Positions 32,611-41,223 of a stretch of 46,946 bases of DNA are shown here, piece by piece. Every line of letters begins with the position of its first letter. Positions within the stretch are counted from its first letter, which is position 1. A program made the position numbers and the translations under genes. This stretch comes from Syntrophorhabdales bacterium (GTDB taxonomy: Bacteria; Desulfobacterota; Syntrophorhabdia; Syntrophorhabdales; WCHB1-27): positions 1-46,946 of the forward strand of contig DATKNH010000041.1 in the NCBI GenBank assembly GCA_035541455.1, in the 5' to 3' direction. The notes beneath the pieces were generated by a model, which had not been told where the DNA came from, ran no database searches, and was given only the letters and a program-made list of their open reading frames with translations.

Positions 32611-34194
32611 GTGAAAAAAGGGAAGGTCTATCTCGTCGGCGCCGGGCCCGGTGACATCGGGCTGATGACGATCAAGGGACTCAGGTGTCTGCAACGGGCG
32701 GACGTCGTCATCTACGATTTTCACATCAACGCCCAGGTGCTCAACCGGATAAGAGGGGAAGCAGAATTTATTTACGCGGGCAAGCGTGGCGGCCACCACG
32801 CCATGACCCAGGATGAGATCAACGAAGCGCTCATCGGACGCGCATCTCGAGGAAAGACCGTCTGTCGCCTGAAAGGCGGCGACCCCTTTGTTTTCGGACG
32901 GGGCGGTGAAGAGGCTGAGGTTCTCGCCCGGGCAGGCATCCCTTTCGAAATTGTGCCCGGTGTCAGCTCGATCACCGCTGTTCCGGCGTGTGCAGGCATA
33001 CCCTTGACACACAGGGACCATGCTTCCTCGTTTGCAGTGATTACGGGGAATGAGGCAGCCACAAAGACGCGGAGTTCCATTTACTGGTCGGGGCTTGCGA
33101 AGAGTTACGACACGCTCGTTTTTCTTATGGCTGCCAGGAACGTTTCGGCCATAAGCCGGAACCTCATAGATAACGGCAAGCCTCCCGAAACACCGGCTGC
33201 ACTGATTCGCTGGGGAACCAGGCCCGATCAAAAAGTAGTCGTTGGTACGCTGGAGACAATCGGCGGTCTGCAGAAGGAGAGTAATATCGGGTCTCCGGCA
33301 GTCATGGTAGTGGGGGACGTGGTGCGGCTCAGAGAATCCCTTGCATGGTATGAAAAGAAGCCCCTCTTCGGTCATCGTATTTTGATTACGCGGGAGTATA
33401 CAGCCGATTATGAACCGCTTGAAGAGATGGGCGCAGAGATTTTTGAGTTCCCCACCATCAAGACGGTCGCTCCGAAGAGCTACAGAGCTCTAGACCAAGC
33501 GATAGCGAGGATTGAAACATACGACTGGCTTGTCTTCACCAGCGCCAACGGCGTGCGCTATTTCATGGGGAGGTTCCTGAGCAAAGGACGCGACGTGAGA
33601 GACCTGAAAGGGATCCGGCTCTGCGCGGTGGGATCGAAGACCGCAGAGGCTCTCGCGGTTTACGGGATGAAGGTGGAACTCGTACCAGACGAATTCAACG
33701 CAGAAGGGCTTTCAAAAGCGTTTCTACGTCTCTCAGGCCCAAGCACAGGAAGTCTTAAGGGTGTGCGGTTTCTGCTGCCGAGGGCCGAGGAGGCTCGTGA
33801 ACTTTTTCCGGCGCAGATACGCTCATTGGGCGGAGAGATAGAAACTCCGGCTGCGTACCGGAGCGTAAAATCTGAAAGGCACGGCAAGCTGATGAAGCGC
33901 TTTCTCCTTGAGGGCCGCATATCGGTGGCGACCTTCACGAGCGGCGCTACATTTACAAATTTTCTGGATATCGTGGGGCGCGACGCACTGCCGATGCTTC
34001 AAAAGGTTGCGATTGCCGCCATCGGTCCGGTAACTAAAAAGACGATTGAGAAAAGCGGGCTGGAAGTGCATATACTACCTAATGAGGCCACTATAAACGC
34101 GATGGTGCAGGAAATTATAGAGTGGGCGAAAAGGCAGGGGTCACGGGTCACTGGGCATGGGTCACGAGGAGAGGGATGGAAAGGGGAGGAATAA
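32611..34194 (+). CDS. CobA-HemD fusion: uroporphyrinogen-III C-methyltransferase / synthase
   Basis: A 527-residue bifunctional protein. Residues 1-245 are SUMT: VYLVGAGPGDIGLMTIKGL (about 4-22), CRLKGGDPFVFGRGGEEAE (about 87-105) and PGVSSITAVPACAGIPLTHR (about 118-137). Residues about 255-510 are uroporphyrinogen-III synthase (ILITREYTADYEPLEEMGAE, FTSANGVRYFM, FTSGATFTNFL). The product is precorrin-2, the substrate of the enzyme at 2524 in siroheme synthesis for DsrAB. GTG start with a weak ribosome site, so translation may be coupled to the ligase upstream. The final ~18 residues (RVTGHGSRGE) derive from GGGTCAC simple repeats and are not family sequence. Confidence 0.93.
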   Translation: MKKGKVYLVGAGPGDIGLMTIKGLRCLQRADVVIYDFHINAQVLNRIRGEAEFIYAGKRGGHHAMTQDEINEALIGRASRGKTVCRLKGGDPFVFGRGGEEAEVLARAGIPFEIVPGVSSITAVPACAGIPLTHRDHASSFAVITGNEAATKTRSSIYWSGLAKSYDTLVFLMAARNVSAISRNLIDNGKPPETPAALIRWGTRPDQKVVVGTLETIGGLQKESNIGSPAVMVVGDVVRLRESLAWYEKKPLFGHRILITREYTADYEPLEEMGAEIFEFPTIKTVAPKSYRALDQAIARIETYDWLVFTSANGVRYFMGRFLSKGRDVRDLKGIRLCAVGSKTAEALAVYGMKVELVPDEFNAEGLSKAFLRLSGPSTGSLKGVRFLLPRAEEARELFPAQIRSLGGEIETPAAYRSVKSERHGKLMKRFLLEGRISVATFTSGATFTNFLDIVGRDALPMLQKVAIAAIGPVTKKTIEKSGLEVHILPNEATINAMVQEIIEWAKRQGSRVTGHGSRGEGWKGEE

Positions 34195-34637
34195 TGGAGA
34201 AAAGAGGGAAGGTAAGAGATCTGCAGTCCCGGATCGCTGATGCGATGAAGCAATGGCAGAAGATGGAGGATGCATCTCTTGCCTCCACGGGGCGCATCAT
34301 CGAGAAGACGACGAATCCGATCATACGCCTGATCATGGAGATTATCCAGCGTGATTCACAGATGCACCACAACGTGGAGAAGTGGGTTGCGGAGAGCATG
34401 GAGAGCGCAACTGTTTCCTTCACGCCCGACGAGCTGAGAAAAGTGTGGACGATGATCGAGAGCCATATCGAGCTTGAAGAGAAGATGATCGATACGGTAA
34501 AGAAGTTACTTCCCGCGCTCAAGGGTAAGCGCATGGTGGTGCAGGAGTATCTGCTCGATTACCTGCTGAAGGACGAGACCAAGCACGCGTACCTGCTGCG
34601 GCGTCTGGAGATCATCAAGCGCGGCATGCTCCCCTAG
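34194..34637 (+). CDS. Helical protein coupled to cobA-hemD, possibly ferritin-like
   Basis: 147 residues, all-helical in character. Its ATG overlaps the cobA-hemD stop (TAATG), with GGAGGA just upstream. Possible metal-ligand pairs are MHHNVEKWVAESME, ESHIELEEKMIDTV and KDETKHAYLLRRLE; the E/D-x-x-H spacing is reminiscent of ferritin-like or hemerythrin-like four-helix proteins. I do not recognise a named family. The link to siroheme synthesis makes iron supply or redox sensing plausible, but this is inference. Confidence 0.6.
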   Translation: MEKRGKVRDLQSRIADAMKQWQKMEDASLASTGRIIEKTTNPIIRLIMEIIQRDSQMHHNVEKWVAESMESATVSFTPDELRKVWTMIESHIELEEKMIDTVKKLLPALKGKRMVVQEYLLDYLLKDETKHAYLLRRLEIIKRGMLP

Positions 34638-34846
34638 TACCGATTTTGCCTTCAAGCGCCTACCTTCGTTGGGCGACCCGGGTATCAAAGTTTTGGAGCG
34701 CCCGGGTGCCCCGCACAAACTGTTGGTTCCGCGACGTGCCGCAAGGTACGCCGTCGTGCACTGATCTGATTTAGCCGGGTACCCGCGCGGAACTGTATTC
34801 ATGTTCGCGGGTGGCGACGGTAAGCATCTTGAATCCAAATCGGTAC
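34637..34846. repeat. 210-base inverted-repeat-bounded intergenic element (family B, copy 2)
   Basis: The left arm GTACCGATTTTGCCTTCAAG (34637-34656) pairs with the right arm CTTGAATCCAAATCGGTAC (34828-34846), with one gap and a few mismatches. The interior shares TACCTTCGTTG and GACGTGCCGCAAGGTACGCC with the element at 9411. The left arm starts at the stop codon of the preceding gene. 34847-34946 holds CCTCAACCTCAATC-type simple repeats and no gene. Confidence 0.75.
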
Positions 34847-34946
34847 GGAAAGCCTATCTCTTAAATGCAGACGTGATTTGCACCAAATCTACTGCAGATT
34901 TTGATCGATTCTTTGCCTGAACCTCAACCTCAATCTTAACCTGTTA

Positions 34947-35426
34947 TCAAGGTGGGTTGTCGAGTGATGTGATTAACTTCATGTTAACGTCTTTGAACCG
35001 CACAATTTCCTTCCCCTTGTGCTCATTCAAAAACTTCTTCGCATCAGCTTCTTTTTCAAAGGGAACGAGTTGGTGACCCATGGGCCCGAGGACATCGCTC
35101 CAGATGATATAGAATGCATTCTGCGCGTTGATCGATTCCCCCGAGTAGTAATCTTTTACAGAAATGGCCGTTATATCAGCCTGCCTTTTTTGCGGATTGT
35201 ATTTCTTGACGTCAAGATAATATTTGAACATATCCTTCGGGCCGTCGAATATCGCGTTGGTACCATCCTTAAACTCGATCTTCGAAATCCATTTCGGGAA
35301 CATCGCAGTAGGCATGCCGCAGACCGCACACCTTTCTTTCTGGCTGTGCATCATATCTGCAGCTCCTGCTGCGAATGAAGAGGCGATGATGCAGAGTGTA
35401 AACACAATCGAAAGCGTAGTTCTCAT
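34947..35426 (-). CDS. NosL-like periplasmic protein
   Basis: 159 residues with a signal peptide (IVFTLCIIASSFAAGAA). The NosL signature is CAVCGMPTAMFPKWISKIEF (about 33-52), where CxxCGM is the expected copper(I) site, followed by FDGPKDMFKYYLD and the DYYSGESINAQNAFYI segment. Classical NosL is a lipoprotein of the nitrous-oxide reductase locus; here the lipobox Cys is missing and no nos genes are near. It is last in an operon with an ABC exporter, suggesting metal or cofactor handling in the envelope. ATG behind GGGGGCC. Confidence 0.85.
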   Translation of the reverse strand: MRTTLSIVFTLCIIASSFAAGAADMMHSQKERCAVCGMPTAMFPKWISKIEFKDGTNAIFDGPKDMFKYYLDVKKYNPQKRQADITAISVKDYYSGESINAQNAFYIIWSDVLGPMGHQLVPFEKEADAKKFLNEHKGKEIVRFKDVNMKLITSLDNPP

Positions 35427-35469
35427 AAGGCCCCCGTAAGGTCTAAATCATGTACCGACTCTCGTGTAT

Positions 35470-36210
35470 TTAGATACTTTGCGATGCTGCTTGCATGGAA
35501 GGGCTGTGAGTTCCTTCCTCAACCTGGCGAATCCGGCCGTCCTTCATCTCGAGTATCCGGTCCGCATAGCGCGCCAATTCCGGGTTATGTGTGACCATGA
35601 TTATCGTGAGACCCTCATTTCTGTTAAGCGTCTTGAGGACCTCGACGATCTCTCCCGACCGTTTGGTGTCGAGATTGCCCGTCGGCTCATCCGCGAGGAG
35701 TATCTCTGGTCTGTTGACCATGGCCCTGGCTATTGCCACCCTCTGCATCTCACCGCCGGAAATCTGGCCAGGCAGGTGATCCTTCCGGTGTCCTATTCCG
35801 AGAAGGCCGAGCAGTTTGTCTGCTTCGGGCTCTGTTGCCGGTTTCCGGTAAAAGGTGAGTGGGAGTACCACATTCTCCTTCACAGACAGCGTCGGGATGA
35901 GATAAAAATTTTGAAAAATATAACCGAAGGTCTCCCTGCGGACCTTGGTCAGTTCGCGCTCGGATAGGCGTTTGCCTTTGCCGAATATCGCACGGCCTCC
36001 GAGGAGAAGCTCACCGGAGGTCGGGTTGTCGAGGCAGCCCAAAAGGTTTACCATTGTGGTCTTCCCTGAACCTGACGGCCCAATGATCGAAACGAACTCA
36101 CCTTTCTTTATTGCGACGGTGATGTCGTTTACGGCTCTGATTTCCTCGGCACCCCGGTGGTAGACTCTTGTCAGGTTTCTTGCTTCCATTGCTACAGAAT
36201 TCTCACTCAT
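35470..36210 (-). CDS. ABC transporter ATP-binding protein (MacB/LolD type)
   Basis: 246 residues from ATG 36210, which overlaps the permease stop (ATGA). Walker [10 protein letters not shown] (about 46-54), signature [14 protein letters not shown] (about 145-158), Walker [13 protein letters not shown] (about 165-176) and the switch His in MVTHNPELA (about 200) are all intact. It belongs to the MacB/LolD subgroup that powers mechanotransmission by FtsX-like permeases rather than ordinary import. The permease is the gene at 36207. Confidence 0.93.
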   Translation of the reverse strand: MSENSVAMEARNLTRVYHRGAEEIRAVNDITVAIKKGEFVSIIGPSGSGKTTMVNLLGCLDNPTSGELLLGGRAIFGKGKRLSERELTKVRRETFGYIFQNFYLIPTLSVKENVVLPLTFYRKPATEPEADKLLGLLGIGHRKDHLPGQISGGEMQRVAIARAMVNRPEILLADEPTGNLDTKRSGEIVEVLKTLNRNEGLTIIMVTHNPELARYADRILEMKDGRIRQVEEGTHSPSMQAASQSI

Positions 36211-37400
36211 CTCGAGGCCTCCCCTCTGATCGCCTCGAGAGGCCTGATCCTGCCTGCCTTCCACGCGGGGTATACGCCGCTGAGGAGGCCTATGCAGATG
36301 ATGCCGAGGAGGGTGGTCAGGATTAATTTGAAATCTATGATCACCAGCCCACCGCTCGGGGCATAAGGCAGAACAGCGCGCATCGCCATGTCAGTAACTC
36401 TCGAGAGAATGAGTGCGAAGATGATGCCCAGGATACCTCCGGCAGTGCAGAGAATAATGGTCTCGATCCAGACCAGTTTGAATATGTCCCATGGCATGGC
36501 GCCGACGGTTTTGAGAATGCCTATCTCCTGGAATCTCTCCCACACGGATGTGAGAATCGTGTTGATCACGCCGACTATCGCAATAAGAATGGCTATGCTG
36601 GCTATTGAGAGCACCATGACCTGCGCTGTGGAAATGAGTTTCATAATGGTATCTTTCACCTGCGCGAGGCTGACTATCTGAACATCCGGGAGCTGATACA
36701 GCTTCTCTTCGAGCCGGGCGCTGTCAACGCCTTTCTTTAGCTTGATGCCGATCGTGGTAATCTCGGTCGGCCTGTTAAAGATCTTTTGCGTTGTCTTGAG
36801 CGGCACAAATATTGTTCCGTCGTCCTGCGTGCCTGACCTTTCAAGTATGCCCACCACTTTGAACTGGACATTTTTCTCGGGCATGAGGATCATGTCTCCT
36901 ACCTCACGCTGTTCGAGTTCTGCAGCCTCGTAACCCATGACAGCCTCATTGCCTTCGCTGCTTTTGAACCAGCCGCCCTGTTTGAATTTGAGAAAGGGCT
37001 TCATTTCAGCAAAGCTCTTCGGCTCGATGCCGAAGTATGCTGCTATGCCCCCGTTTTCACCCTTATTCGGGTCGAAGACGGCTGACATGAGAATCGGCGT
37101 GATCTTCTCCACCTCAGCCTCTTTGGCCACATCCTTTACAATAGACTCTTCCATGTATTTGAGTCCTGTACCGCCTTTCAGCATCAAGGTGGCGGCCTCA
37201 TAGGGGCAGCCCTTGGCCATGACCATCAACTGAAAGCCCATGTTGTCTATGTCTTTATCGAGGGATGTTTCGTAGCCTTTGTTAAAACCCAAAAGACTTA
37301 CAAGCACCCACGCAGAAACCGCAATGCCCGTCAGCGTGAGCAGGCTGCGTACTTTTTTTCGCAACAGATTTTTGTAAGCCACCTGAAACTTCGTGATCAT
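36207..37400 (-). CDS. ABC transporter permease, MacB/FtsX family
   Basis: 397 residues with four helices in MacB topology: one near the N-terminus (SLLTLTGIAVSAWVLVSLLG), a large periplasmic domain of about 220 residues, and three C-terminal helices (MVLSIASIAILIAIVGVINT, IETIILCTAGGILGIIFALI, LTTLLGIICIGLLSGVYPAW). The ending PLEAIRGE is the family C-terminal motif. It is coupled by ATGA overlaps to genes on both sides. Confidence 0.92.
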   Translation of the reverse strand: MITKFQVAYKNLLRKKVRSLLTLTGIAVSAWVLVSLLGFNKGYETSLDKDIDNMGFQLMVMAKGCPYEAATLMLKGGTGLKYMEESIVKDVAKEAEVEKITPILMSAVFDPNKGENGGIAAYFGIEPKSFAEMKPFLKFKQGGWFKSSEGNEAVMGYEAAELEQREVGDMILMPEKNVQFKVVGILERSGTQDDGTIFVPLKTTQKIFNRPTEITTIGIKLKKGVDSARLEEKLYQLPDVQIVSLAQVKDTIMKLISTAQVMVLSIASIAILIAIVGVINTILTSVWERFQEIGILKTVGAMPWDIFKLVWIETIILCTAGGILGIIFALILSRVTDMAMRAVLPYAPSGGLVIIDFKLILTTLLGIICIGLLSGVYPAWKAGRIRPLEAIRGEASR

Positions 37401-38101
37401 TTCTTGGGTACCTCCTGCGTTGATGCTCCCGCTTTTGCGGAAAAAACGAACTCATCCATGAGAATGAGATTCTTCTTCGTAGCTCTGAGTGCAGCCTTGA
37501 AATCAGTCTCCGCCTCCGGAGCCGGATTCTTTATAGCCTCGACCTTCCCGGATCCTTTTCCTGAAGCCACATTATACTGGTCGAAATCTTTCAGCGTCAG
37601 GCCGACAAACTGCTTGCCGAAGTTCGCATCGCGCAGTTTCCCCGCATACTGGCTCGTCATCTTCTGGATATAGAAGCCTTTTATTGTTCCATTGAGGTCG
37701 AGAACAAGAAATACCTGGATGCCTCCGAACTGACCTTTCTCATTGACGCCGTGTATGTAGCCGACTTTTTTCTTGCCCGCATAGATTTCATAAATCGTAT
37801 ACGGAACATCGATAGTCTCATAGATGCCTTTGAACTTATCACCGAGACGCGCCTCCACAGTCTCGAACAGCTTCTGCCCGCCGATTTTCTGGATCGAAGT
37901 ATAAATTGTCTTGTAGCCGGTGGATTCCGGAAAGAGCCTTGCTACATCACGGTCCGGGTCGTTTAGATCGCAGCCCACCGCGGCCCAGCCCGACGTGCAG
38001 ATCGCGAGAACGATGAGGAACCCCGGGGCAAACAGTTTCAGAACAGCGACGAACTTATTTTCTTTTCTTCTCATTTTCGCGTCCATCCATTCTTTTTTCA
38101 T
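37397..38101 (-). CDS. Membrane-anchored, FMN-binding-like protein
   Basis: 234 residues. One N-terminal helix or signal (LFAPGFLIVLAICTSGWAAV) precedes a periplasmic domain: YTIYEIYAGKKKVGYIHGVN, GGIQVFLVLDLNGTIKGFYI, and GKQFVGLTLKDFDQYNVASG. This resembles the RnfG/NqrC FMN-binding domain, but the covalent-flavin motif SGAT is not present (the region reads SGKGSGKVEAIKN), so flavin attachment is doubtful. Its ATG overlaps the barrel gene stop. Role within the operon is unknown. Confidence 0.55.
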   Translation of the reverse strand: MKKEWMDAKMRRKENKFVAVLKLFAPGFLIVLAICTSGWAAVGCDLNDPDRDVARLFPESTGYKTIYTSIQKIGGQKLFETVEARLGDKFKGIYETIDVPYTIYEIYAGKKKVGYIHGVNEKGQFGGIQVFLVLDLNGTIKGFYIQKMTSQYAGKLRDANFGKQFVGLTLKDFDQYNVASGKGSGKVEAIKNPAPEAETDFKAALRATKKNLILMDEFVFSAKAGASTQEVPKK

Positions 38102-39096
38102 ATTGGCGTATAGTAATAAAACTGGAAGACAACCCTGTTGTCACTGGGGTTATCATTGTAGGTGTACATGACGCGGAGGGTTAAGCTTGATGTGACTAAG
38201 CTTGAGAAACAGACTGATCCCTGAAAATTCCTTTCATCGCCGTACTTCCACCACGCAGGCTGGAATTCCAGCTTGTATCTGTTCTCCTGATCCAGGTTAA
38301 TGCCGAAGCGGTAGAGCCCTGCATACGTATTCTGACCGAGCCATTCTCCCCCGAGCAAATCAAAGCGGTGCTCAAACCTGTTCCACAAGAATGCCGCATC
38401 GACTCCAACAAGGCGCATATTCTCGGGATCAGGCTGTAATAGCTTGTAACCCATGGTATCGAGGGTCCTGCCGTAGCCCAGGGAAAAACCTACGTTGTAG
38501 TTATCACGGCTCAACACGCCGCAGGAGATCCTGGCAGCGCTCATGTTGTTGCCCTTCGTGTACACAGGCATACCTGAGCCGGTTGTCTGCGTAGCCGAAA
38601 TATCACCCCATGAGAAGTCCTTATATAGCCCGACTCCCCAGTCCCTGTCGTAGCCGAAGCCCTGAATCGCAAGGGTGCGAAGCAGCAGGGCATGGCTGTC
38701 CAGGTAAGAACCGAGCCCGAAAGCAGGACGGTTATGACCGGCCCAGACATAGGGTCCGCCATCGGGAGTCTTAACCTTAAAGTACGCGTTGTATACCTGC
38801 GGCTCCAACTGATAGCTATCGGCGCCATTGGTACCGTTGACTGTCACGGCAAAGCGTCCCTGCAGCGCGAAGCTTGCCCAGTCACCGGTTTCACCAGAGA
38901 AGCGTTGCAGGTAGTCGAAGCCTACGCTCGGCTTCTGCATCTCAGCGTCCGGGTTCTGAGAATAGTAGATAGTCTTCTTCTGCTCCGTGGAATAGCCGCC
39001 GATTCCCTGCGCCTCGAAGTAGAGAAGATGGTCAGAAGCGCACAGCGCAGTTGTGAGTGATAGAAAGGCCAGGCAGGTGGCCAGAATCCTACACAT
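38098..39096 (-). CDS. Predicted outer-membrane beta-barrel protein
   Basis: 332 residues. A signal peptide (ILATCLAFLSLTTALCASDH) is followed by alternating aromatic/hydrophobic strands and turns rich in Gly, Asp and Asn (YNVGFSLGYGRTL, YKLEFQPAWWKYGDE, SLTLRVMYTYNDNPSDN), ending RVVFQFYYYTPI. This is the pattern of a barrel, with an aromatic near the C-terminus. No named family recognised. It overlaps the genes on both sides, so it is translationally coupled to them and probably provides the outer-membrane step of the ABC system. Confidence 0.65.
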   Translation of the reverse strand: MCRILATCLAFLSLTTALCASDHLLYFEAQGIGGYSTEQKKTIYYSQNPDAEMQKPSVGFDYLQRFSGETGDWASFALQGRFAVTVNGTNGADSYQLEPQVYNAYFKVKTPDGGPYVWAGHNRPAFGLGSYLDSHALLLRTLAIQGFGYDRDWGVGLYKDFSWGDISATQTTGSGMPVYTKGNNMSAARISCGVLSRDNYNVGFSLGYGRTLDTMGYKLLQPDPENMRLVGVDAAFLWNRFEHRFDLLGGEWLGQNTYAGLYRFGINLDQENRYKLEFQPAWWKYGDERNFQGSVCFSSLVTSSLTLRVMYTYNDNPSDNRVVFQFYYYTPI

Positions 39097-39568
39097 CGAA
39101 ATTGTATCTGCCTCTGAAGATCACCTTCCCATCTTTGAGGATAGAAAGTCGTACTTCCCAATCCCCGGGCATTACGATATTTATGGGCAGAAGGTAGTCG
39201 CCTTTCTTGGAGACCGCGAAAGTCTTCTCTCCGGTCTCGTGCGCGCCTTTCATGGAAGGCATACCAGCATCTGCCTTTGCCTCAACGGAGGTGGTCTTTT
39301 TACCGTCTGCCGTGAAAATCTCGACCTTCATGATCACCGTGCCCAGCTTCGGTTTCTTGTCGAAGCCGTACGTCAGGTAGTAACCCCCTTCCATCGGGAC
39401 CTTCTTGCCGGGTCCGGGCATGGAGGGGTATGTCGGAGCCTTATCGGCTGCTGGCACGCCGGTGGACGCGCCGGGTGGGTTTTTTGGCTCCGCCCCGGAC
39501 AATAAAGAGGGGAAAACCGAGAAGGTTGATAATGACAACACCACTAAAGCACAAAGGAACAGTTTCAT
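39089..39568 (-). CDS. Periplasmic YtkA/FixH-like domain protein
   Basis: 159 residues with signal peptide (LFLCALVVLSLSTFSVFPSL). A Pro-rich linker (residues about 29-60) precedes a beta-sandwich-like domain: LGTVIMKVEIFTADGKKTTS, GMPSMKGAHETG and NIVMPGDWEVRLSI. Met/His-rich GMPSMKGAH is suggestive of a YtkA-type metal-binding domain. It is the first gene of the six-gene operon ending in nosL, with GGAGG upstream and a promoter at 39625-39653. Confidence 0.62.
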   Translation of the reverse strand: MKLFLCALVVLSLSTFSVFPSLLSGAEPKNPPGASTGVPAADKAPTYPSMPGPGKKVPMEGGYYLTYGFDKKPKLGTVIMKVEIFTADGKKTTSVEAKADAGMPSMKGAHETGEKTFAVSKKGDYLLPINIVMPGDWEVRLSILKDGKVIFRGRYNFDV

Positions 39569-39624
39569 CTGACCACAACCTCCAATTGCTCTCGATGAGG
39601 AATAGACAAGTTCGGTAGGCGAGT

Positions 39625-39653
39625 AATATATGCATTTTCAAGCTAAAGGTCAA
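39625..39653 (-). promoter_or_regulatory. Promoter of the YtkA-barrel-ABC-NosL operon
   Basis: On the minus strand TTGACC (39648-39653), 17 bases, then TATATT (39625-39630): near-consensus sigma70 boxes at ideal spacing, about 57 bases before the ATG. The rest of the 39569-39832 gap has one small hairpin (GTTTC/GAAAC, near 39774-39787) and no supported gene. Confidence 0.6.
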
Positions 39654-39832
39654 TGGGGCGTAAAATGCTAGGCAATGTCAAAAATCATTGTGGCCCTGCA
39701 AAGTATAGTTTAACCAGCAAACACGAACGGCTATGCTGAAGAATAAAGCAACCGGGGAAGAAGGAAAGTCCTGTTTCGCAGGAAACGACCGGCCTGTATG
39801 AACGGGAACCTTCTGATGGTAAGAGAGTGGCG

Positions 39833-41089
39833 TTATGTGCCTTCGCGGGCCCTGCGGCCGCTCTCCGGGATCAGGAGGGCTACGACTGCCCATAGGATAC
39901 CGGTAACCGCAAGAACAACCAGTGCGAGATTGAAGCTTCCGGTGGCATCAGCGATCCGGCCTGCGAGCCAGGGCCCCAGAAGTCCACCGATGTACCCGAT
40001 GGACAGCACGGTACCGGTAGCAATACCCGCAAATTCGTTAGGCAGCAGTTCCAGGGGAAGCGCAAGTGTCATAGAAAAGGTGCCGCTCGTAGCAACGCCC
40101 ACGAGCACCATCAAGGGCCAGCCAAGCGGGACAGGTATGTATATGGCAGCCCATGAGGTGAGGGCGAGAAGGAGTGCGGAGCCCCACATGAATGGTTTCC
40201 TCAACCCGACTTTGTACGACGCCCAGGGCATCAGGAAGATTACCGGAAAGCCCGCCCATCCCCTGCATGATGCCATCAATCCGGCCAACTCCGGAGACGC
40301 GCCTTTCATAATGAATATTGCCGGGCTCCATCCCGACCATATATAGAAATGGATATCGTTAAAAAAGAGTAGAAGAGCGATATACCACATATTCTTGTCT
40401 TTCCAGAGGGAATAGGAGGAGGTGTGCGTGCGCATTCTTTGCGCTGTCTGAGCAAGAGGGCTATTTGTGACGGGCGGGTCTTTGGCGACGAGCCACCACA
40501 GGACGGCCGCAGCCACTGAAGGGATGCTCCATATAACGAAGGTGCCCTGGATGCTGTTTGTCAGAGGATAGATAAGGGGCAGCGTAATTGCGAGCGCTAC
40601 AGCACCGGCTGTGGTTATGCCGGTTGAATAGACCCCGGTTGCGAGACCCACCTTCTCCCGTGGAAACCACAGTCCCACAAGCTTGGGCAGGTTGGGGTAG
40701 ATTATACTGAAGCCGACTCCGTAGATAATCGTGAAGATCATGAGCTCGCTAAAGCTCGTTGAGATCCCGCGCAATAGGCTTCCCGCTGCCATTACCACAG
40801 CGCCGATGCCGACAGCTTTTTGTGTACCGAGTCGGTCCGCGAGAAACCCGCTCGGTATGGCGAGCGCGATCAGCGCAGTAACCGGTACGGCAAAAAGCAG
40901 ACCCACCGCAGCGTTGCCCACGAGGAGTTTCGCCGTAATGATATGAGCTATGGGCGGTATGCAGAGCATAGGCGCGTACATGGCAAAGCCCAGCAGCCAG
41001 GCGCATGCAACCATGAGCCAGGCATGCTCGAGGTGCCTGGGCTCAGACGCGGCCTGTGCCGGACCGGTTGTGAGAGAAGACTTACTCAT
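39833..41089 (-). CDS. Major facilitator superfamily transporter
   Basis: 418 residues with 12 predicted helices. The MFS motif between helices 2 and 3 is seen as GFLADRLGTQKAVGIGAVVM (about 76-95), and the N-terminal half has the YGVGFSIIYPNLPKLVGLWF stretch common to CynX/NarK-like carriers. A loop of about 45 residues separates the halves. Substrate unknown. Weak ribosome site. A perfect inverted repeat lies just upstream (41102-41125), and the histidine-kinase gene precedes it by 134 bases. Confidence 0.85.
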   Translation of the reverse strand: MSKSSLTTGPAQAASEPRHLEHAWLMVACAWLLGFAMYAPMLCIPPIAHIITAKLLVGNAAVGLLFAVPVTALIALAIPSGFLADRLGTQKAVGIGAVVMAAGSLLRGISTSFSELMIFTIIYGVGFSIIYPNLPKLVGLWFPREKVGLATGVYSTGITTAGAVALAITLPLIYPLTNSIQGTFVIWSIPSVAAAVLWWLVAKDPPVTNSPLAQTAQRMRTHTSSYSLWKDKNMWYIALLLFFNDIHFYIWSGWSPAIFIMKGASPELAGLMASCRGWAGFPVIFLMPWASYKVGLRKPFMWGSALLLALTSWAAIYIPVPLGWPLMVLVGVATSGTFSMTLALPLELLPNEFAGIATGTVLSIGYIGGLLGPWLAGRIADATGSFNLALVVLAVTGILWAVVALLIPESGRRAREGT

Positions 41090-41101
41090 CGGCAGGATTC
41101 C

Positions 41102-41125
41102 GCAACATGTATAATACGATGTTGC
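41102..41125. promoter_or_regulatory. Inverted repeat upstream of the MFS gene (candidate operator)
   Basis: GCAACAT (41102-41108), 10 bases, ATGTTGC (41119-41125): perfect 7-base arms. On the minus strand the central part holds TATAC, a possible -10 box, with TTTACT about 18 bases further upstream. A dimeric repressor bound here would block transcription of the MFS gene, whose ATG is 13 bases away. Confidence 0.45.
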
Positions 41126-41223
41126 AGGAAAAGTAAACTATTTTGCAATGTGAAGCGCTGAAACCGGCTGAGGTGGGATGGGACGGGCAGGCAAGGGATG
41201 AAGCGTGGGCTTTGGCGGGGTGA

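Noticed and set aside
34638-34838. Open frame antisense to the end of the helical protein
   Set aside because: It lies within the family B repeat and has no ribosome site or domain.
39690-39800. Possible cyclic-di-GMP (GEMM) riboswitch
   Set aside because: A GCAAAC string and a small hairpin are present, but the conserved GACGCAAAGC part and paired scaffold are missing. On the plus strand it would not precede any gene.
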